Notes under the pieces: model-generated
What the model was told of the DNA's origin: nothing
The model's database searches: none
The model's input: the letters and a program-made list of their open reading frames with translations, nothing else
In this document: one piece after another, positions 14,703 through 22,706 of the stretch
How the letters are laid out: the number at the start of each line of letters is the position of its first letter
How positions within the stretch are numbered: the first letter of the stretch is position 1
Program-made: the position numbers and the translations under genes
DNA from: a virus
Direction: 5' to 3' (one strand)
Length of the DNA: 31,809 nt
IMG/VR virus record: IMGVR_UViG_3300002835_000699
Coordinates: 1-31,809 of that record

Positions 14703-17023
14703 TGATCGAACCTAGTAAGAGCCTTCAGGGTGTTTTCGAAACTGCTATCGAAGTAGCTAAATCGAATCAACACGAATACATAACACTAGAACATATTGTT
14801 TATAGCATAATGTTAGATGAAAATTCCTATAATCATCTAGAACAGTTCGGTGCTGATGTTAATTTTATTAAAAACAATTTAGAAAATTACGTCATTAACA
14901 ATCTCAGCGACATTAAGACCGAAGATGAAAAGCTAAGACCTAAAAAAACCAATTCGGTGGAACGAGTATTAAACAGATGTTTCTCACAGGTACTATTCAG
15001 TGGGCGTCAAAAAATTGAAATTATAGATGTTATTTTAAGTATTCTTAATGAAAAGAATTCTTTCGCTTTTTATTTTTTAAGCAAAGGCGGAGTCAGCAAA
15101 GAAAAATTCATCCAACACTTTCATGATCAACTCACAGGAGATGATGAAGAAAACGACAATGAGAACGCTGTAGTGAATCCAAATCAAATCGAAAAAATTA
15201 TCAATCAATTTTGTACTAATCTAAGCCTATTAGCTAAACAACGTAAAATAGATCCTGTAATTGGACGAGATGAAGAACTTGAAAACATTCAACTAATTTT
15301 GGCTCGCAGAAATAAGTGTAATGTACTAATGGTTGGCGAGCCAGGTGTAGGTAAGACTGCGATCGCAGAAGGTCTAGCACGTAAGATATTTGAAAAGAAA
15401 GTTCCTAAGTTTATTCAAGATCACCAGGTATATACACTAGACATTAGTTCGTTGTTAGCAGGATCTAAATATCGAGGAGACTTTGAAGAACGCATCAAGG
15501 CTGTATTAACCGCACTAGAAAGAAAAGGCAAGATTATTCTTTTCATTGATGAGGCACATATGATGCAAGGTGCGGGCGCAGCCAATCAATCAAGCAACGA
15601 TCTGGCCAACATTCTTAAACCTATATTGACCAAGGGTGTTATTAAACTGATAGCATCTACTACCTGGGAAGAATATCGCAAGCATTTTGAAAAGGATCGT
15701 GCGTTGATGCGCAGATTCCAACGTGTTACTATCGACGAACCGACCAGCGAAATTACCGTTAAGATCATCAAAGGAATTAAAAAATATTATGAAAAGCATC
15801 ATAATGTAAAGATTACAGAAGCAGCAATTGAACAAGCGGTTAAACTATCTGTGAAGTATATGCCAGACAAAAAACTTCCAGATAAGGCTATCGATATTAT
15901 TGATTGTGCATCTGCTAGATATAAACTTCGAGACGACGAAACAATGGAAGGTATTGAGCAGATCGTAGACGTTGAGCAGGTAACCTACGAACTTAGCAAG
16001 ATGATCAATATGCCTTTGGAAACTGTAGCGCAGAAAGAGAGCAAAAATCTTGCAGATCTAGAATCCGGAATGAAAGAAGTTGTCTACGGTCAGGATGGTG
16101 CTGTAGATAACTTATTAGATAAAATTTTTGTAGCACAGGCTGGTATGAAGTTACCTAATAAACCAGTTGGATGTTTCTTATTTGCAGGTCCGACGGGTTG
16201 CGGTAAAACAGAAACTGCTAAACAACTAAGTTTAAAAATGGGATTGCCGTTGGTTAGATTTGATATGAGTGAATATCAAGAAAAACACAGCGTCGCCAAA
16301 CTTATCGGTGCACCTCCAGGATATGTAGGTTACGAAGATAATGCTGGTCAACTTATCACGAAATTACAGGAAACACCAAATTGTGTTTTACTATTAGACG
16401 AAATTGAAAAAGCTCATCCGGATGTTACTAATATTCTATTACAATTTATGGACAACGGATTCGTTACTGGTAGCAATGGAAAAGTAGCAGATGGTAGGAA
16501 TACTATTTTGATTATGACCAGCAACTTAGGTGCTGCTGATAACGAAAAAAATACTATCGGTTTTGGAGATTTATCTCGAGAAGGGGAAGATGACAAAGCA
16601 GTTAAAAAATTCTTCGCTCCCGAATTCCGTAATAGATTAGATGCGACTATCAAGTTTACAAAATTATCACAAGAAACTGTGCGTAAGATCGTTGAAAAAT
16701 TTATTTCTGATTTAAATCAACAGATCAAAGAAAAGAACATCGAGATCGTCGCTGATCAATCTGTGATTAGCTGGTTAGCCGAAAAAGGCTACGACAGTAA
16801 GATGGGTGCAAGACCGTTAGCGAGATTGATTGATAACAAAATTAAATCTCCTCTAAGTAGACAAGTCCTATTCGGAGAGTTAAAAGAAGGCGGAAAGGCA
16901 GTCGTAAACTTAAACGGGAACGAAATTTCTTTCACATTTCTTAAAAAAGAAGTGACTCTGACTAAAGAACAGCGCAAGGCATTGAAAAGAGGGGAACCGA
17001 TCCCATTACTAGAAAATGACTAA
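14702..17023 (+). CDS. clpA: ClpA-type AAA+ unfoldase
   Basis: A 773-residue protein with ClpA order: an N-domain (about 1-145), an acidic linker, NBD1 with Walker A G-E-P-G-V-G-K-T (212-219) and Walker B I-I-L-F-I-D-E-A-H, then NBD2 with Walker A G-P-T-G-C-G-K-T near 496 and Walker B C-V-L-L-L-D-E-I-E. There is no ClpB-type middle coiled coil. Residues 619-621 are I-G-F in the loop that, in ClpA, docks to ClpP (IGL). It could therefore work with host ClpP to degrade chosen proteins; no phage clpP was seen here. It overlaps the next gene by 8 bases. Confidence 0.92.
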   Translation: MIEPSKSLQGVFETAIEVAKSNQHEYITLEHIVYSIMLDENSYNHLEQFGADVNFIKNNLENYVINNLSDIKTEDEKLRPKKTNSVERVLNRCFSQVLFSGRQKIEIIDVILSILNEKNSFAFYFLSKGGVSKEKFIQHFHDQLTGDDEENDNENAVVNPNQIEKIINQFCTNLSLLAKQRKIDPVIGRDEELENIQLILARRNKCNVLMVGEPGVGKTAIAEGLARKIFEKKVPKFIQDHQVYTLDISSLLAGSKYRGDFEERIKAVLTALERKGKIILFIDEAHMMQGAGAANQSSNDLANILKPILTKGVIKLIASTTWEEYRKHFEKDRALMRRFQRVTIDEPTSEITVKIIKGIKKYYEKHHNVKITEAAIEQAVKLSVKYMPDKKLPDKAIDIIDCASARYKLRDDETMEGIEQIVDVEQVTYELSKMINMPLETVAQKESKNLADLESGMKEVVYGQDGAVDNLLDKIFVAQAGMKLPNKPVGCFLFAGPTGCGKTETAKQLSLKMGLPLVRFDMSEYQEKHSVAKLIGAPPGYVGYEDNAGQLITKLQETPNCVLLLDEIEKAHPDVTNILLQFMDNGFVTGSNGKVADGRNTILIMTSNLGAADNEKNTIGFGDLSREGEDDKAVKKFFAPEFRNRLDATIKFTKLSQETVRKIVEKFISDLNQQIKEKNIEIVADQSVISWLAEKGYDSKMGARPLARLIDNKIKSPLSRQVLFGELKEGGKAVVNLNGNEISFTFLKKEVTLTKEQRKALKRGEPIPLLEND

Positions 17024-17690
17024 AATAAAATACACCAATAGAAAGTTCTATAATAAATGGGTATACAAGGTATCACTATTGATACCTGGTGTATCTATAA
17101 TGAGAATAAATTCTATTGAAAAATTGATTAATTTTGATAAAGAAGAAATGCCCGAAGGCAATGGTTATAGACAAAGTAGCCTGATCAAGGCCTACAGCAA
17201 TAAATCGTATATCAGTAAATTAGCATGTATTCTAAACTTAACTCAGAAAGATTCTTACGCTAAGAGGATCGAAAGCAATAGGATTGACATTTACACAAAT
17301 GACAAATCTATATGCGATAGTATTGAAAAAGAGCTAGCTGATAAGATTGTTTATATCTCAGTGCCTGATAACAATCAGTTAGATATTCTCAATACAGGAT
17401 TAATACCTGTACAAAAACTTCCACACGGATCGTACAAATATAAAGTTTATCTATTACCGCACAAACTTAAAAACGATATACAGGCTAAGAACAACTATCT
17501 GTCTTGGCTCAATCAACAAAGTCCTAAAATTTTAATTTCTGAAAAAGTTAAAAAGTGGTTTATAGATACCAATTGGAACTGGGATCGACGGTACATCTAT
17601 GTGCAGGACGAACATACCCTGCTATTACTGAAACTTAGATCTAGCGAATCTATGGGCAGAGTACACGAATATAGTATAGTCGATAAATAA
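17016..17690 (+). CDS. unknown conserved-looking protein
   Basis: A 224-residue protein overlapping the end of clpA. It is basic at the N-terminus (K-I-K-Y-T-N-R-K-F-Y-N-K-W) and has helix-strand patterns with I-Y-T-N-D-K-S-I-C, V-Y-L-L-P-H-K-L and W-N-W-D-R-R-Y-I-Y-V-Q-D near the C-terminus. There is no signal peptide, membrane helix, P-loop or metal site. Co-transcription with clpA makes an adaptor or substrate role worth testing, but nothing in the sequence shows it. Confidence 0.6.
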   Translation: MTKIKYTNRKFYNKWVYKVSLLIPGVSIMRINSIEKLINFDKEEMPEGNGYRQSSLIKAYSNKSYISKLACILNLTQKDSYAKRIESNRIDIYTNDKSICDSIEKELADKIVYISVPDNNQLDILNTGLIPVQKLPHGSYKYKVYLLPHKLKNDIQAKNNYLSWLNQQSPKILISEKVKKWFIDTNWNWDRRYIYVQDEHTLLLLKLRSSESMGRVHEYSIVDK

Positions 17691-17693
17691 TAG

Positions 17694-18068
17694 ATGTCCA
17701 ACGAAAACACTATTTTATTATCGTCTACTTCTGTTGAAACCTGGGATGGAACTTCGGGTATAGAGTATCAGTATAGCGATAAACAAAAGGCTGCAGGATA
17801 TCATAAAAAATCCTCAGCTCTACATACCGCTATATTTGAATTTGATAACTTTTTAGGCGATATCAAAATACAAGCGACATTAGAAACGCATCCATCTTCT
17901 AATGACTGGTTTGATGTGGAATACGATACTGGATCAGAAATACAGGCATTAGACAGTACTCCTTTGCTAACTAACGAAACACGTAACTTTACTGGTAATT
18001 TTGTGTGGATAAGAGCTGCATACAGGCTAATGCAAGGTACTATCACACAAGTTCGATATACTTACTAA
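17694..18068 (+). CDS. beta-rich putative virion protein
   Basis: A 124-residue protein beginning 3 bases after the previous stop, with no strong ribosome site. It is rich in Ser, Thr, aromatic residues and alternating beta patterns (H-T-A-I-F-E-F-D-N-F, D-W-F-D-V-E-Y-D, N-F-V-W-I-R-A-A-Y) and has no cysteine or catalytic motif. This composition resembles small head or tail decoration proteins. The GATAAATA at 17682-17689 overlaps the preceding stop codon and lies too close to be a convincing late promoter. Function unknown. Confidence 0.55.
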   Translation: MSNENTILLSSTSVETWDGTSGIEYQYSDKQKAAGYHKKSSALHTAIFEFDNFLGDIKIQATLETHPSSNDWFDVEYDTGSEIQALDSTPLLTNETRNFTGNFVWIRAAYRLMQGTITQVRYTY

Positions 18069-18080
18069 GCTTTAAAGATC

Positions 18081-18088
18081 GATAAATA
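18081..18088 (+). promoter_or_regulatory. T4-type late promoter (GATAAATA)
   Basis: GATAAATA sits in a true intergenic gap 24 bases before the ATG at 18113. Using the T4 geometry the start site is near 18094, inside the left arm of the hairpin at 18088-18114. It would drive the virion-protein genes that follow. Confidence 0.6.
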
Positions 18089-18114
18089 TAGTATCACCTT
18101 ACGGAAGATACTAT
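18088..18114 (+). promoter_or_regulatory. ribosome-site hairpin upstream of 18113
   Basis: ATAGTATC (18088-18095) pairs perfectly with GATACTAT (18107-18114). The 11-base loop holds most of the ribosome site (GGAA) and the right arm runs into the ATG. Read-through RNA would hide the start; RNA made from the late promoter would lack most of the left arm. Confidence 0.6.
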
Positions 18115-18844
18115 GAGAGACCTTTTAAACAAATTAACATCAATCGAAAACACTCAAGAGTCCATTGTTCCAGAACTAGGCGACTCGATCGGATTTAGTT
18201 TTAGTCCTGATTTAGAAATAGTTACTGAGGTTATCGGATTCACAGAAGACGGAATCGTTGTAGAATTAGACGAAACTGGCTTAAATCACTTAACTGAAAA
18301 CGGTGCTATAATGCTAGAAGGCGAACTGATCTACGAAGAAAAGCAAAAAGGCGTAGATGGTAAAGCCTGTTGGAAAGGCTACAAGCGTATGGGCACCAAA
18401 CAGAAAGGCGGCAAGACCGTAGACAACTGTGTTAAGATGGGCGAAGATCTTGACGAGAGCGGATTACAACGCTATACAGGTATTAAAAAATATGGCAAAG
18501 ACGGATTTGAAGCACTGCAGAAAGCAGGTCGTGAAGGTGCAGACGAGGAAGAAAAAGGACGCATCAAAGACAAGTATCTAAAAAAAGAAGATGCAGCAGT
18601 AGACGAAGCTGAATATCAAGGCCGTAAAGTACAGCTAGGCAAGAAAATGCCAGGTGATGTTAAGAAATCAAAAGTATATGTAAAGAATCCACAGGGTCGT
18701 GTTGTTAAAGTAAACTTTGGCGACAAGAAAATGCGTATTAAGAAATCAAATCCAGCACGTAGAAAGTCATTCCGTGCTCGTCATAATTGTGCGAATCCAG
18801 GTCCGCGTCATAAGGCAAGATACTGGTCTTGTAGGAGCTGGTAA
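18113..18844 (+). CDS. conserved virion-associated protein
   Basis: A 243-residue protein. The middle has C-W-K-G-Y-K-R-M-G-T-K-Q-K-G-G-K-T-V-D-N-C, and the basic C-terminus has K-V-N-F-G-D-K-K-M-R-I-K-K-S-N-P followed by R-A-R-H-N-C-A-N-P-G-P and A-R-Y-W-S-C-R-S-W. The paired Cys/His residues of the tail may bind metal. I recall both modules in many marine T4-like phages, usually joined to varied partners. The N-terminus resembles a short helical tag. Likely a head-associated or internal protein; the exact role is unknown. Confidence 0.65.
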   Translation: MRDLLNKLTSIENTQESIVPELGDSIGFSFSPDLEIVTEVIGFTEDGIVVELDETGLNHLTENGAIMLEGELIYEEKQKGVDGKACWKGYKRMGTKQKGGKTVDNCVKMGEDLDESGLQRYTGIKKYGKDGFEALQKAGREGADEEEKGRIKDKYLKKEDAAVDEAEYQGRKVQLGKKMPGDVKKSKVYVKNPQGRVVKVNFGDKKMRIKKSNPARRKSFRARHNCANPGPRHKARYWSCRSW

Positions 18845-19185
18845 TGTTATTAAGAGAAATGTTTTCACCAATCGGTGCTCCGAATGAAAAAGAGCAAGAT
18901 GTTGATTGGATCAATGATTTAAAATTCTTCATCGACAACGATGATACTGTTCTCAGTAAGAATTTTTTTCCTGCTATAAAAAAACACAGAGATTATGTAG
19001 GAAATCCTAATGTCTATAAGATTTATATAAGACCAATTGAAAGCAGTTGCGAATCATATTGTGAAAAATATCAAGTCAGTGATAGAGAGAAAAAATTTCC
19101 AAAAGAAGATTTGATCGGGTTGGCGAAAAAATTTGCCGAAGAACAAGAAATACATATCAAAAATAAAAATTACGATTCCGAATGA
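18844..19185 (+). CDS. small conserved phage protein
   Basis: A 113-residue protein starting on the preceding TAA (TAATG). It opens with M-L-L-R-E-M-F, similar to the short N-terminal tags of its neighbours, then has D-W-I-N-D-L-K-F-F-I-D and a mid-region Y-K-I-Y-I-R-P-I-E with two cysteines (S-S-C-E-S-Y-C). The C-terminus is a charged helix. No catalytic motif is seen. It overlaps the fusion gene that follows by ATGA and may be co-packaged with it. Confidence 0.6.
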   Translation: MLLREMFSPIGAPNEKEQDVDWINDLKFFIDNDDTVLSKNFFPAIKKHRDYVGNPNVYKIYIRPIESSCESYCEKYQVSDREKKFPKEDLIGLAKKFAEEQEIHIKNKNYDSE

Positions 19186-20720
19186 AACTTTTAGAACTTT
19201 TTGAAGCCGACACAAAACATATAACTTTCGTATTCGGAAGACTTAATCCCCCCACCATCGGACATAAACAGTTACTAGATACTGCTGCTAAAGTTGGAGG
19301 GGACTATAAAATATTTGTTAGTCCTAGTCAAGACAAAAAAGATAATCCATTAGATTATTCTACCAAAATTAAATTTATCAAAGCAATCATACCCGAACAC
19401 GCCAAGGCGATAGTCGAAGATCCCGGCCTTAATACTCCTGTAAAAATTGCCAGCTATCTATACGATCAAGGTTATAGAGCAGTAACATTTGTAGCTGGCA
19501 GTGATAGATTAGAATCTATGAAGAAGCTGCTAGAAATGTATAACGGAGTCGAAGGTAAGGCGCACGGGTATTATAAATTTGGTGTCTTAGATTTTAAAAG
19601 TAGTGGTGAAAGAGAAGATGGAGCAGAAGGTGTTGCAGGTATCAGCGCCAGTAGAGCACGATCTATGGCAGCCGGAGGCGACCTAGAAGGTTTTGCAGAG
19701 GCGACCGGGGCAGGACAATACGCAGAAAAACTTTACATCGCTGTAAGAAAAGGGATGGGAATAAACGAGTCGACTCTAGAAGCGAATCCTAATCAACAAA
19801 TATCAATATACAAATCAGATGGTAAAACTTATAGACAACAACCTATGCCATCCTTAGAAAAAGATCCTGTAGATGATGCTGATCCGTTAGACATTTTAAA
19901 AAATGAGCCGTACGAAACAGATTTCAGCAAGGAAGAATTAAAGAGAATCATTGCAAAAAACTTTGAAAAATTAAATGATCAGCAAAGAAAAGTGCTTAAA
20001 GCAAGATTCTGGCTCGGTATGACTTTAGATGAAGTTTCCGAAAAGATGAAATTATCTCCTGAAAGGATAAGGCAAATCGAAGCGAGGGCTATAAGAATCC
20101 TAAGACAGTCTTTAGGAGTAGAAAAAGAAAAAGATTATGTTGAATCAGTAGAAGAAGGTTGGAAAAGCAAAATGGCTGGTGCTGCCCTTGCTGCTGCGAA
20201 TCTATTAGGCAGTCCTGCTCAGGCAGCAGAAGAACCAATTAAACCTATTACTATTGCCTATGTAATGATAGACGGTGAGGTTAGAAAATATAATCTTGGT
20301 GATAAATTTGATAATGCCAAAGAGGCAGAAAAATTTATCAGTGGAGTTTTAGACAAGCAAGGTTTACAAGGTTATCAATTAGAAATCAAACACGGATATC
20401 CTAAAAAGAAAGAAGTCAAAGAAGCACCTATCGAGATGGACCCCACTGATCCTATGGATCCTATGATATATGGTGCTGGAGGAAATCCAGCTAAACTGAA
20501 ATATCGTATGATGAGAGCCGCTGGGCAAATCAAAGATTTAGCTAGTCGTGTAGATAATGCTAGCCCTAGCGAGTGGCAAACAATGGCTAGACAATTCGAT
20601 GAATTAAAAATGAATGTAGAACAAATACGTCATGCGTTAGAAGAACTTGCTAAAGTTCGTAAAAAAGGCGGAATACGTAGTCGCGGAATTGATCCTATGT
20701 TAGATCATATAGAGAAATAA
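19182..20720 (+). CDS. nucleotidyltransferase fused to sigma70 region-4 domain
   Basis: A 512-residue multidomain protein. Residues 1-10 (M-K-L-L-E-L-F-E-A-D) resemble the T4 capsid-targeting sequence. Residues 12-190 form an NMN-adenylyltransferase-like domain with T-I-G-H (25-28), V-A-G-S-D-R-L and the I-S-A-S-R-A-R motif (154-160). After a linker, residues 250-312 match sigma70 region 4: L-N-D-Q-Q-R-K-V-L, G-M-T-L-D-E-V-S, and S-P-E-R-I-R-Q-I-E-A-R-A, the -35-binding helix. An Ala-rich hydrophobic segment (330-349), a small domain and a helical C-terminus follow. The frame is continuous with no sign of error. It may be injected and touch host RNA polymerase; this is inference. Confidence 0.8.
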   Translation: MKLLELFEADTKHITFVFGRLNPPTIGHKQLLDTAAKVGGDYKIFVSPSQDKKDNPLDYSTKIKFIKAIIPEHAKAIVEDPGLNTPVKIASYLYDQGYRAVTFVAGSDRLESMKKLLEMYNGVEGKAHGYYKFGVLDFKSSGEREDGAEGVAGISASRARSMAAGGDLEGFAEATGAGQYAEKLYIAVRKGMGINESTLEANPNQQISIYKSDGKTYRQQPMPSLEKDPVDDADPLDILKNEPYETDFSKEELKRIIAKNFEKLNDQQRKVLKARFWLGMTLDEVSEKMKLSPERIRQIEARAIRILRQSLGVEKEKDYVESVEEGWKSKMAGAALAAANLLGSPAQAAEEPIKPITIAYVMIDGEVRKYNLGDKFDNAKEAEKFISGVLDKQGLQGYQLEIKHGYPKKKEVKEAPIEMDPTDPMDPMIYGAGGNPAKLKYRMMRAAGQIKDLASRVDNASPSEWQTMARQFDELKMNVEQIRHALEELAKVRKKGGIRSRGIDPMLDHIEK

Positions 20721-20721
20721 A

Positions 20722-21258
20722 ATGAAAGCAAAAGAATTTATACCAACAAGTAAGCCTAGAAACTTTGTAGCTAAGAATCAAAAAACTGCAGGCGCAGGCG
20801 CCCATCGTGATAAGAAAAAAGAGCAGAAACAAGGTTACGAAAAACATAAAAGCAAAGATGTTACTGAAACCGAATTAAGAGATAAAGAAGATTTAATTGC
20901 AAAGCGAAAAGCACTTCAAGACTTGCAAATGGATCCTATTGCGTCGCAAGACAAAGAAATCAAACAGGCTATAATTCAACGTAAAAACGATTTAGAAAAA
21001 GAAGCAAAGAGTAAAGGTATGACAGAAAGAATTCGAGATCCGGAAGATTGGGATGAGGGTAACACTGAGCCTCCGAATAATTTTGCTGTTTACATCAACG
21101 GTAAGAAATGGAAAGTATTTCAAGGTCGTGGTCAATATGCCGACGACTATCGTGAAAAACAACACTATCAACAATTAAAAGATTGGGCTCGTAAAAAATC
21201 AGAAGCCACAGGTAAAAAGTGGGAAGTATACGTTACTGGCGAACCTGCTACAGCATAA
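20722..21258 (+). CDS. conserved basic virion-type protein
   Basis: A 178-residue protein opening with M-K-A-K-E-F-I, close to the T4 capsid-targeting pattern. The N-terminal half is highly charged and probably disordered (Lys, Gln and Glu rich). The C-terminal 65 residues are compact: N-F-A-V-Y-I-N-G-K-K-W-K-V-F-Q-G-R-G, then Y-A-D-D-Y-R-E-K and a W-E-V-Y-V-T-G end. I recall this C-terminal module in many marine T4-like phages. Function unknown; an internal head protein is plausible. Confidence 0.65.
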   Translation: MKAKEFIPTSKPRNFVAKNQKTAGAGAHRDKKKEQKQGYEKHKSKDVTETELRDKEDLIAKRKALQDLQMDPIASQDKEIKQAIIQRKNDLEKEAKSKGMTERIRDPEDWDEGNTEPPNNFAVYINGKKWKVFQGRGQYADDYREKQHYQQLKDWARKKSEATGKKWEVYVTGEPATA

Positions 21259-21476
21259 TGGAACTTAACGAATTAAAACGTCTTGCTGGTATTACAGAAT
21301 TCAAAGGCTATCAACCCTATGAAGGTAGTAATATAAGTATTACTGGTAACGAAAAGCGTCAGATAGAAAAAAAGCATAACATACAGCCCGGAACTCCTGA
21401 ATGGTTTCAACTGTGGTTTAGTTTGCCTTACATGACTGGCGAGAAACCAGTAGGAGATAAAAAATGGTTGAGATAA
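21258..21476 (+). CDS. small conserved phage protein
   Basis: A 72-residue protein; ATG 21258 shares its A with the previous stop (TAATG), which I prefer over an upstream in-frame ATG buried in that gene. It begins [15 protein letters not shown] and ends in [17 protein letters not shown]. The N-terminal helix again resembles the tags of its neighbours. It overlaps the Fe-S carrier gene by 13 bases. Function unknown. Confidence 0.6.
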   Translation: MELNELKRLAGITEFKGYQPYEGSNISITGNEKRQIEKKHNIQPGTPEWFQLWFSLPYMTGEKPVGDKKWLR

Positions 21477-21790
21477 GTGAATCAGCAAAAGCAAAAGTTA
21501 TAGATCTTCTTTTAGAAGAAAATAATCCTAATTTAAAATTAAGAACATTTGTCCAAGGTGGAGGATGCTCAGGATTTCAATACGGATTTACTTTTGACGA
21601 AGAACAAAATGAGGACGATTTTGAAATAGCATTAGATGATAAATGGAAAGTAGTTGTCGATGCTATGAGTATGCAGTACATGACTGGTGCTATTATAGAT
21701 TATACAGAAGATTTATCTGGAGCGAATTTTAGCATAAAGAATCCCAATGCACAGACAACCTGTGGTTGTGGATCAAGTTTTTCGGTGTAA
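21464..21790 (+). CDS. A-type iron-sulfur carrier (IscA/ErpA family)
   Basis: A 108-residue protein with the full family signature: G-G-G-C-S-G-F (Cys35) and C-G-C-G (Cys100 and Cys102) close to the C-terminus. The spacing of 64 residues between Cys35 and Cys100 matches the usual range. These proteins carry Fe-S clusters from the scaffold to target enzymes. Its presence within a group of virion-type genes is odd and suggests a host-derived gene. It may mature the phage ferredoxin at 7698 or host targets; which one cannot be told from sequence. Confidence 0.92.
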   Translation: MVEISESAKAKVIDLLLEENNPNLKLRTFVQGGGCSGFQYGFTFDEEQNEDDFEIALDDKWKVVVDAMSMQYMTGAIIDYTEDLSGANFSIKNPNAQTTCGCGSSFSV

Positions 21791-21793
21791 CAC

Positions 21794-22126
21794 ATGAGAG
21801 CTCACGAATTTGTCACTGAGAAAAAGCGTAAGAAACATAAATCTCGTCAGGCTGCATACGGGCCAGGACCGTTTGGCGGGTATGGTTATTATGCAGGCTA
21901 CAGCGGAGATTCAAGCGGTGATAATGGCGGTGGAGAAAGCGTAGAGCACGAAAACTTTGCCGATGGCAAAGTTAAGGGTAAAAGTCGCCCTGGTCGTGTA
22001 AAACGTTCAGGGGCTAGTTGCAACGGAAGTGTAACAGACTTACGTAAACGTGCCAAAAATGCATCTGGTGAGAAAGCTAAAATGTATCACTGGTGCGCTA
22101 ATATGAAATCTGGACGTAATAAATAA
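21794..22126 (+). CDS. conserved basic virion-type protein
   Basis: A 110-residue protein opening M-R-A-H-E-F-V-T-E-K-K, the clearest match here to the T4 IPIII targeting sequence, with V-T-E as a possible protease site. A Gly/Tyr-rich disordered middle (G-P-F-G-G-Y-G-Y-Y) precedes a compact basic C-terminus: G-A-S-C-N-G-S-V-T-D-L-R-K-R-A-K, then K-M-Y-H-W-C-A-N-M-K-S-G. I recall this C-terminal module in marine T4-like phages. It is probably a packaged head protein; no enzymatic motif is visible. Confidence 0.65.
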   Translation: MRAHEFVTEKKRKKHKSRQAAYGPGPFGGYGYYAGYSGDSSGDNGGGESVEHENFADGKVKGKSRPGRVKRSGASCNGSVTDLRKRAKNASGEKAKMYHWCANMKSGRNK

Positions 22127-22132
22127 TAGATT

Positions 22133-22390
22133 ATGAAATTAAAAGAAATATTAGAATCTGCTACTGTAGGAGCCACAAACGCCGGAAATGTAGGCACTGT
22201 GATTAACCCGCATATTAGCCCCGGAAAAGCCAGAGGTAAGAAAAGCTACACAGGTAGTCCAGGGAAAAGCGGAACTAAAGCTCCGCCGGAACCTAAGGTT
22301 TCTCAACCAAAAAACAAAGACGGTACAGCTAAAAACGCCTTAGATACACCAACTAGCTTGTTCGGTGAAGGTAATTTCATACAGAGATAA
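22133..22390 (+). CDS. small disordered conserved protein
   Basis: An 85-residue protein opening M-K-L-K-E-I-L-E-S-A, a targeting-like helix with I-L-E as a possible protease site. The rest is rich in Gly, Pro, Ser, Lys and Asn (S-P-G-K-A-R-G-K-K-S-Y-T-G-S-P-G, then P-K-V-S-Q-P-K-N-K-D-G) and has no predicted fold. I recall near-identical small proteins in T4-like marine phages. Probably an internal or head-associated component. Confidence 0.6.
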   Translation: MKLKEILESATVGATNAGNVGTVINPHISPGKARGKKSYTGSPGKSGTKAPPEPKVSQPKNKDGTAKNALDTPTSLFGEGNFIQR

Positions 22391-22397
22391 ATATAAT

Positions 22398-22706
22398 ATG
22401 GACCTCGAAAAACCAAGACCAGACGATCACGAAGCAAAAATGGCAAGAGCCGATTGCTATAAATTGGCAGAATATTCTGCCAAATTATTTCAAATGATCA
22501 AAGAGGGTGAAGAATTAGACGGCTGGGTACAGGCTAAAATTACCAAAGCTGCTGATTATATTTCTAGCGTATATCATTACTTAGAGTATGAAAAAATGTC
22601 TAGAGAATCGATTAATTTAGGCCCTAGAGAATTCGAAGAAGCTGTTCAGGCTAAAGTAAAAGATAGCCTTACAGAACAATGGTTAAACAAAAAACAAGGA
22701 AACTGA
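22398..22706 (+). CDS. small helical conserved protein
   Basis: A 102-residue protein. I chose ATG 22398, 7 bases after the previous stop, since the longer frame would overlap that gene. It is helical and charged: H-E-A-K-M-A-R-A-D-C-Y-K-L-A-E-Y, then L-D-G-W-V-Q-A-K-I-T-K-A-A-D-Y-I-S-S-V-Y-H-Y-L. No ribosome site is evident upstream, where AT-rich GATAAATATAAT occurs. I recall the pattern from marine phage genomes without an assigned role. Confidence 0.6.
   Translation: MDLEKPRPDDHEAKMARADCYKLAEYSAKLFQMIKEGEELDGWVQAKITKAADYISSVYHYLEYEKMSRESINLGPREFEEAVQAKVKDSLTEQWLNKKQGN

Noticed and set aside
17682-17689. GATAAATA overlapping the stop of the gene at 17016
   Set aside because: Only 4 bases separate it from the next ATG, so a late transcript would start inside the gene; likely chance from the stop codon context.
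22118-22125. AATAAATA over the stop codon of the gene at 21794
   Set aside because: Expected start would lie at the next ATG with no ribosome site; made of the codons AAT AAA TAA.
22386-22397. GATAAATATAAT just before the ATG at 22398, possible late or sigma70 promoter
   Set aside because: Initiation would fall at or after the start codon and no -35 box lies 15-19 bases upstream; it overlaps a stop codon in AT-rich sequence.
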